Made by a program: the position numbers and the translations under genes. Shown here one piece after another: positions 53,401-57,216 of a stretch of 57,216 nucleotides of DNA. The notes beneath the pieces were generated by a model. That model ran no database searches. It was not told the DNA's origin and saw nothing but the letters and a program-made list of their open reading frames with translations. Source of the DNA: Bacteroidota bacterium (GTDB lineage Bacteria; Bacteroidota; Bacteroidia; Sphingobacteriales; Sphingobacteriaceae); the NCBI GenBank assembly GCA_013286565.1, contig JABDFM010000015.1, positions 1-57,216 of the forward strand. The letters are read 5' to 3'. Each line of letters begins with the position of its first letter. Position 1 is the first letter of the stretch.

Positions 53401-54160
53401 TTGACAGATAAGTACCGGCAGAATTAAATTTAACAACGTCATTGTTAGTGTCATCTAACACATAAATATTACCTGCACCATCAACGCCCACGCCTACCGG
53501 GTTGGTGATCTGGGTACTGTTAAGCGTAAAAGCAAGCTGTCCACTGGTATTATATTGGGCAACTGTTTGGTTGCCGCCATTGTAGCTGCCTTCCGCAATA
53601 TAGATGTTATTGTTGAGGTCTATTGCAATGCTGGTAGCGGTACCCAAACCCTGAACTATAGTTGATTGATATACACCTGCTGAATTATATTGTTCCACAT
53701 AAGCATTACCATGATGGTTGCCCTGCCCATTATTTGTATGGTTGTAGTTCAAAATATAGGCATTCCCTGCATTATCAAATGCAATACCTGCCGGGTTTGA
53801 CAATGCACCGCCGGTAAAATAATTATTACTAACGAACGTACCGGTTGCTGCACTGTATTTGCTTATCGTATTGTTGCCATAATTAATAACATAAACATTG
53901 CCCGATGGGTCGGTGCCCATACCATAAGGGTTATTGAAAGTGCCCCCTGTAGGCTGGGTACCAGTCCCATAAGCAAAAGTGGCCACTACCCCTCCTGAAT
54001 TTGAAAGCGCGGGGCCTGTAATAGCAGTGTTTAAGGTATAAACCTCGGTAGATGGCGAATAGGAAATATTAGGCTTCGTTTGGGCAAATATATTATTACT
54101 TAGCAGTACAAGGCTAAGTATAAGCCACATATAAAGGGTACGTGTTTTCATAGTTTTCAA
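50414..54160 (-). CDS. Large secreted protein: NHL-like propeller, Ig-like repeats, T9SS tail
   Basis: 1248 residues. Signal peptide about 1-26 (ending FAQ). Residues about 70-340 hold six or so NHL-like propeller units (NPYGMGTDPSGNVYVINYGN, NPAGIAFDNAGNAYILNYN, NPVGVGVDGAGNIYVLDDTN, DPEGVVTDNKGNMYVSDYTN). Two He_PIG-type putative Ig domains follow (about 345-400 and 405-485; GLLPAGLSFSSTTGTFSGTP, GTLPTGLSFSTTTGIISGTP). Then comes a WTGASSTDWNDAGNWSVGVP segment common in Bacteroidota surface proteins, and a long beta-rich region. The end (LNIYPNPATSTVNLAI, LPGTYVIQVVSNKDKSLVGE, FVKL) is a type A sorting domain for the type IX secretion system. A surface or adhesive role is inferred. Confidence 0.88.
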   Translation of the reverse strand: MKTMKTRTLYMWLILSLVLLSNNIFAQTKPNISYSPSTEVYTLNTAITGPALSNSGGVVATFAYGTGTQPTGGTFNNPYGMGTDPSGNVYVINYGNNTISKYSAATGTFVSNNYFTGGALSNPAGIAFDNAGNAYILNYNHTNNGQGNHHGNAYVEQYNSAGVYQSTIVQGLGTATSIAIDLNNNIYIAEGSYNGGNQTVAQYNTSGQLAFTLNSTQITNPVGVGVDGAGNIYVLDDTNNDVVKFNSAGTYLSTVITGLGSNVLGIYVDGAGNIYIGNSGTGGATGNTSGSVKVYDSSGNPLVSITGLNDPEGVVTDNKGNMYVSDYTNNTVTRYPPVGGYYLSGLLPAGLSFSSTTGTFSGTPTTTFNATAYTITAYNANGSSSTTVTLSCPDTSTPTISYNPSINVFTTNSAITPLTPTTTHSPTSFSISGTLPTGLSFSTTTGIISGTPTATSAATIYTITCTNANGSGSTTVSIACVIDDYWTGASSTDWNDAGNWSVGVPGPTDLASIGVIAYAKHGKEPSLLTTDGAVSVYYLTFGATHAATLTVQTGASLTVNKILTINTNATPTFTGTGTGAINIVPAAVVNVTGTGVLTISSPLTFTLQSNATSSASVAAMTSGSISGNVTVQRYIPNTAGRGYILLTSPVNYGTADANGNSIYSINYLLNSTYVSGTNFPNSYNTSGGSKPGNPSLYLYREDLAPVSTSFTGGNFRGINTLSASPYYTLDGDGAGFDIPVGNGYLMFFRSGPTTANPYLTTTPVQPATLSATGKLNQGSITFKHWNTPSTSGLMYTTASGNPTIEGFNLVGNPYACTIDLTTYATGGISMTNLSNFVYELDPSSKNYGIYELGGSDSTNHASRYIVSGQGFFVQASSASPTPQLTFNESAKKEIIQNTGLNLLLSTQPIATNNVQYLRLRMAMDTVNIDETVIRFNSNAKSTYTFNVDAPYRAGSGKVSMYSLSSDNKALGINTLPLPKQVQTRISLNVNAAADGVYTLNMADIKSVPTLYEVWLMDAYKKDSVDLRANPTYSFNISKSDETSFGPNRFSLVIRQNPALAVHLLNFSAAKAANGAQVVWTTDNEQNYTNFTVERSTDNGKTFDVVGGMASSSQGTYSLLDRTPIVAADQYRLKMQDLNGAITYSNIVTLLYSNLSNNLVKNSLNIYPNPATSTVNLAIVQNTIAASNNNNTTYNITITGNNGAVVKTDVTSQTNWQGNVHNLLPGTYVIQVVSNKDKSLVGESKFVKL

Positions 54161-54650
54161 TCAATAGGTCATATGCTTTAACCAACAATAATGCCAATAA
54201 ACGGGGTCGTAAACACCAAAAATGGTTAATAATATTCTTTAAATCAAGGGGTTACTGATAAACATCTAAAGTTTCTTTTTGCTCAATTTTATTAAGTATT
54301 GCTTATCGATTTATACTTTATAACGATAAATATTAACACAGGCTTTAAATATTAATAGCAGCATTTCCCCGAAATGGTTATCAGCTTCCCCAAATTGAGT
54401 AAAATTTTAAACCGGGTGAAAAGCTAAAGGACAAGGGCAGAAGTATATAGCTAAAAATGAGTTTTGGATAACATGAAATTTAATTGAGATAAGTTGGGTG
54501 AATTGACCGGTGAAAATAGATGTTATTTCCACAGGAATCCATATTGCTTTTTATCACGTTTTCTTTCTAAATTCGCTACGCCGGGTCCTGATAGCTATCG
54601 AAATCATCGGCCACTGGCTAAATCCATCTTACCCAAAACAAACACATACC
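54161..54650. other. 490-bp gap between divergent genes
   Basis: AT-rich and without coding signal. It must hold promoters for the T9SS protein (minus) and the next gene (plus), but I find no TAnnTTTG box close to either start. The frame open from 54510 runs into the next gene but its first 47 residues look non-coding. No repeats seen. Confidence 0.4.
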
Positions 54651-56045
54651 ATGAAAACCAAAATTAACTCGCTGACCGATCTGATGGCTGCATTGGATAA
54701 TAATGTCCCAAAAAATTTAGAACTGCAAACCTCTATCCTATGTCCGTATGCTATCGTGTTACCCGTTGGTTTTAGTTTAACGGGGGTTGACAAAGAAAAA
54801 TGCATCATCAGTTTTAATAATAGCGATGGCATTGGATTAACGGCCAACAATGAAGTTGCTGATCTAACTATTCAAACCAATCCCAATAACAGGGCTATCT
54901 ATACATTAAGTAATCATGCTGATCTGGGGACGCTGACCTTAAAAAATCTTACCGTTACAGGACAGGTTCAAATATTAACCAGGGCAGGCACCACCAAAAC
55001 AAGGCTCATAGCAGATAATGTTGATATTGTGGCTTGCGATGCCCGCAGGTATTCGGAACAGCCGCAGAAATATGGCGTTAATGTTTACCAGGGCGCTTTT
55101 ACGGTTTACAATTATAACAGCGACCCCAATAGTGTGATCAACGCTACTTTAACCAATATCAGTCTTGGGCGAAAAGGGGCCCCGGTAATTGGCGCCGGTT
55201 TATTTATTTGTGGCTTTAGTGATAACGGGGGCTGGGTAATTGCGGATAAGATCACCACCGGCGATATCCATTCAAACGGGATGCTGCCTTTCGGGCAACC
55301 GAATATGATCACCGCAGGCGTTTTTATAGTATATGGCACTAAAGTGAAAAACCTGAGCCACAATGGTCCGGTAACCACTTACGGTGTAAACGATATGGTA
55401 TTAGATACCTGGGGGCATGTAGAAAAATGGGTGGCCGAAAAACCTATCGTATCTTATGGCCCAAGCGGTATCGGCTTTGTAAACTTCGGTACGGTTGATG
55501 AATTTGAAGCCAAAGACAAAGTGGAAACGTTTGGTTCGGGAGCAAGGGGGTTCAACCAGTACGATGGCACGGTTACAAAAGCGATTTTCCATTCCATCAT
55601 TACGCATGGAAACGGTTCCATCGGGATGCAGTTTAGTAAACCTGTAGGCAGCATCGAAGTGAAAAACGGGGTTGTAACCAATGGGTCGGTAGGGCAATCG
55701 CTTGTTAAAGGGGTAATTATGACGCTGCCTGCTGATGCCATTAGCGTTAAGCCAGGCGGTGAGATTGGGGAGTTGAAAATTTCAGGCGGCATTACAACCC
55801 AGGGCGACAATGTACATTCTTACCATGTAGAAGGGGGAATTGTACATAAACTGACCATCAAAGGGGACATAATTGCCAACGGCGATAACTCAGTTGCCAT
55901 AGCTGTTACTGATAATGGCGAAACCCCGCTAACCAATATTTCGGCAATATCGAAGCAGGGAATAGCTGTTCAGATCTCTAAGGGGAAAGTTACCGATCGT
56001 ACAGGGCTTACTGCAAAAGGCGCAAAAGGGAATATTGTAGAATAA
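54651..56045 (+). CDS. Unrecognised repetitive protein, possibly beta-helical
   Basis: 464 residues from the ATG at 54651 (KTKINSLTDLMAALDNNVPK); the earlier start at 54510 is unlikely. No signal peptide or membrane segment. From about residue 45 the sequence consists of short beta-type turns of 20-25 residues with Gly/Asn turns and recurring phrases: ITTGDIHSNG, PVTTYGVNDM, KPIVSYGPSGIGFVNFG, KVETFGSGARGFNQYDG, SIITHGNGSIGMQF, GVVTNGSVGQS, GGITTQGDNVHSY and GDIIANGDNSVAI. The pattern is that of a right-handed parallel beta-helix. I know no named family and no catalytic motif. Confidence 0.7.
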   Translation: MKTKINSLTDLMAALDNNVPKNLELQTSILCPYAIVLPVGFSLTGVDKEKCIISFNNSDGIGLTANNEVADLTIQTNPNNRAIYTLSNHADLGTLTLKNLTVTGQVQILTRAGTTKTRLIADNVDIVACDARRYSEQPQKYGVNVYQGAFTVYNYNSDPNSVINATLTNISLGRKGAPVIGAGLFICGFSDNGGWVIADKITTGDIHSNGMLPFGQPNMITAGVFIVYGTKVKNLSHNGPVTTYGVNDMVLDTWGHVEKWVAEKPIVSYGPSGIGFVNFGTVDEFEAKDKVETFGSGARGFNQYDGTVTKAIFHSIITHGNGSIGMQFSKPVGSIEVKNGVVTNGSVGQSLVKGVIMTLPADAISVKPGGEIGELKISGGITTQGDNVHSYHVEGGIVHKLTIKGDIIANGDNSVAIAVTDNGETPLTNISAISKQGIAVQISKGKVTDRTGLTAKGAKGNIVE

Positions 56046-56155
56046 ATTCAATCGCTAACTACGTTAGATATTTTTTAGCTGATTTTTTTGCAGCATAATT
56101 GCAAAAGTGGTATAATCGTGAACCAAAACTAACATACCACCTTATCACTAATTAT

Positions 56156-57151
56156 ATGCAACCAAAACCATTTTTAGTAAGCCTGTTTACTTGTTTAATA
56201 CTGATCTGTACTTTGCAGGGCTGCAAACCGGCCAAGCCAGGCATCTATAGCAACGACCAAATAAAGTCGGGCCAAAGAGACGATTTTCACAGCCTGAATA
56301 CCAAACTATTAGCCGAGCTAAAAGCAAATAACCCCCATCTGCTGGAGGGTTTAATGTCCAATGAATTTGTAAGCGACCCTACCAGGCTCAGGCAGATCGA
56401 ACTACTCAGTAACAGGCTTAATGAGGCCGACTATGAGCTTCTGGACGAATTTTACATTGTTAACAACCCAAAGGATAAGAATACCATTAAAGCGGACAAC
56501 CTGGGTGTAAACAATTATAATATGCATTACGATACCCTCACCCACGAGATATACGTTGCGCACTTTGTTCCGAAAAAGAATGCTATCGGGTATATGATAA
56601 CCGCGGTATATGGCAAATATGATTACGGATGGAAAGTAAACAGGTTTGACCTGGATGAATATGCGGTAAACGGTAAAACCGCGCCTGAACTTTTTAAACT
56701 GGCGAAAGAGGACTATGATAAAAAATACCTGGTTGATGCGGCAAATTTGATGCAGCAGGCCCAGGATTGCATTCATCCCTGCCAGGGCTGGCAGTACCAG
56801 CAGGAAGCTGGAATAAAAAGCTTTGCCGACCAGGTAGCTGACCAATTGAACCACAAATATAACTTCCCTTACACCGTTAAACAGGTATCCACACAGCCTA
56901 TGATATTCCGGGTGTTAAATCAAAAAACACCGGATGGGGTTTTCCCGATGATCTATTATTTATCAGATATCAAATTGGCGGATACAATTGCCTTAAAGAA
57001 AGAAAATGAGCACATCAGAAAGGTGATCGGTAATGTAATGCCTGGGATAGACAAGGATAAAAAGTGTGTTTTATACGCTGCTTTTAACCAGATGCCTGAT
57101 GGCTCAAAAGCATTTGATCATTTTGATATGACTGATAAACTTCAGCCATAA
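56156..57151 (+). CDS. Hypothetical lipoprotein
   Basis: 331 residues from the ATG at 56156, chosen because it begins a lipoprotein signal (FLVSLFTCLILICTLQGC, lipobox LQGC); the 19 upstream codons do not fit. The mature part has a region of NTF2-like character around residues 30-150 (NTKLLAELKANNPHLLEGLM) and a helix-rich middle (LFKLAKEDYDKKYLVDAANL) with a CIHPC pair, and ends KCVLYAAFNQMPDGSKAFDH. Family not recognised. It follows the beta-helix-like gene by 110 bp on the same strand. Confidence 0.75.
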   Translation: MQPKPFLVSLFTCLILICTLQGCKPAKPGIYSNDQIKSGQRDDFHSLNTKLLAELKANNPHLLEGLMSNEFVSDPTRLRQIELLSNRLNEADYELLDEFYIVNNPKDKNTIKADNLGVNNYNMHYDTLTHEIYVAHFVPKKNAIGYMITAVYGKYDYGWKVNRFDLDEYAVNGKTAPELFKLAKEDYDKKYLVDAANLMQQAQDCIHPCQGWQYQQEAGIKSFADQVADQLNHKYNFPYTVKQVSTQPMIFRVLNQKTPDGVFPMIYYLSDIKLADTIALKKENEHIRKVIGNVMPGIDKDKKCVLYAAFNQMPDGSKAFDHFDMTDKLQP

Positions 57152-57216
57152 TTAATTTATAGTTAACCCCGGAAGCGGGCCATGAAATTGGTTTTCTAAA
57201 GGTTCTTTAAAAAATG

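Overview
The window looks like chromosomal DNA of a Bacteroidota, most likely the family Sphingobacteriaceae (Mucilaginibacter- or Pedobacter-like). The evidence is two SusC/SusD pairs, two orphan TonB-dependent receptors with carboxypeptidase-like N-termini, a type IX secretion sorting domain, lipoproteins with a Cys-Lys-Lys start, YXWGXW-repeat proteins, and promoter boxes of the Bacteroidota form TAnnTTTG close to start codons. The genus is an inference; there is no rRNA here.

Layout. 1-2.7 kb: tail of a membrane protein, then two tandem paralogous YXWGXW secreted proteins (minus strand). 2.8-8 kb: a small ORF broken by one TAG codon, an FAD amine oxidoreductase, murF, recQ. 8.1-13.3 kb: a secreted M14 metallopeptidase, an AT-rich orphan secreted protein enclosed by 15-bp direct repeats, and a serine beta-lactamase-like hydrolase. 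13.3-18.4 kb: a TonB-dependent receptor, then a PadR/PspC/small membrane protein operon (minus). 18.6-25.6 kb: SusC/SusD/DUF1735 lipoprotein operon, then a carboxypeptidase-regulatory-domain protein. 25.6-29.5 kb: DoxX protein, LD-carboxypeptidase, metG. 29.6-40.4 kb: a tRNA-Arg(CCT) followed by an apparent genomic island. The last ~16-19 bases of the tRNA recur at 31632 and 40392, each copy followed by a hairpin. Between them lie an abortive-infection (AbiV-like) gene fragment, two AT-rich orphan secreted proteins, a frameshifted lipoprotein, and a five-gene SusC/SusD/fasciclin/DUF5007-like/DUF3472 operon. 40.4-57.2 kb: acyltransferase, TonB-dependent receptor, an AraC regulator divergent from an aldo/keto reductase plus an NTF2-like protein, rlmF, a metallophosphoesterase, a short-chain dehydrogenase, a 1248-residue type IX secreted protein, an unrecognised repetitive (possibly beta-helical) protein and a lipoprotein.

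Themes. Much of the window serves the cell envelope: nutrient uptake through SusCD pumps, peptidoglycan synthesis and recycling (MurF, LD-carboxypeptidase), secreted hydrolases and envelope stress (PspC). Housekeeping genes (recQ, metG, rlmF, tRNA-Arg) are interspersed. Several gaps hold short palindromic or inverted repeats of recognisable families that occur more than once in the window. The strongest candidate for something new is the tRNA-Arg island with three att-like sites and no visible integrase. Second is the orphan gene cassette at 10764-11353. Neither could be checked against databases here.
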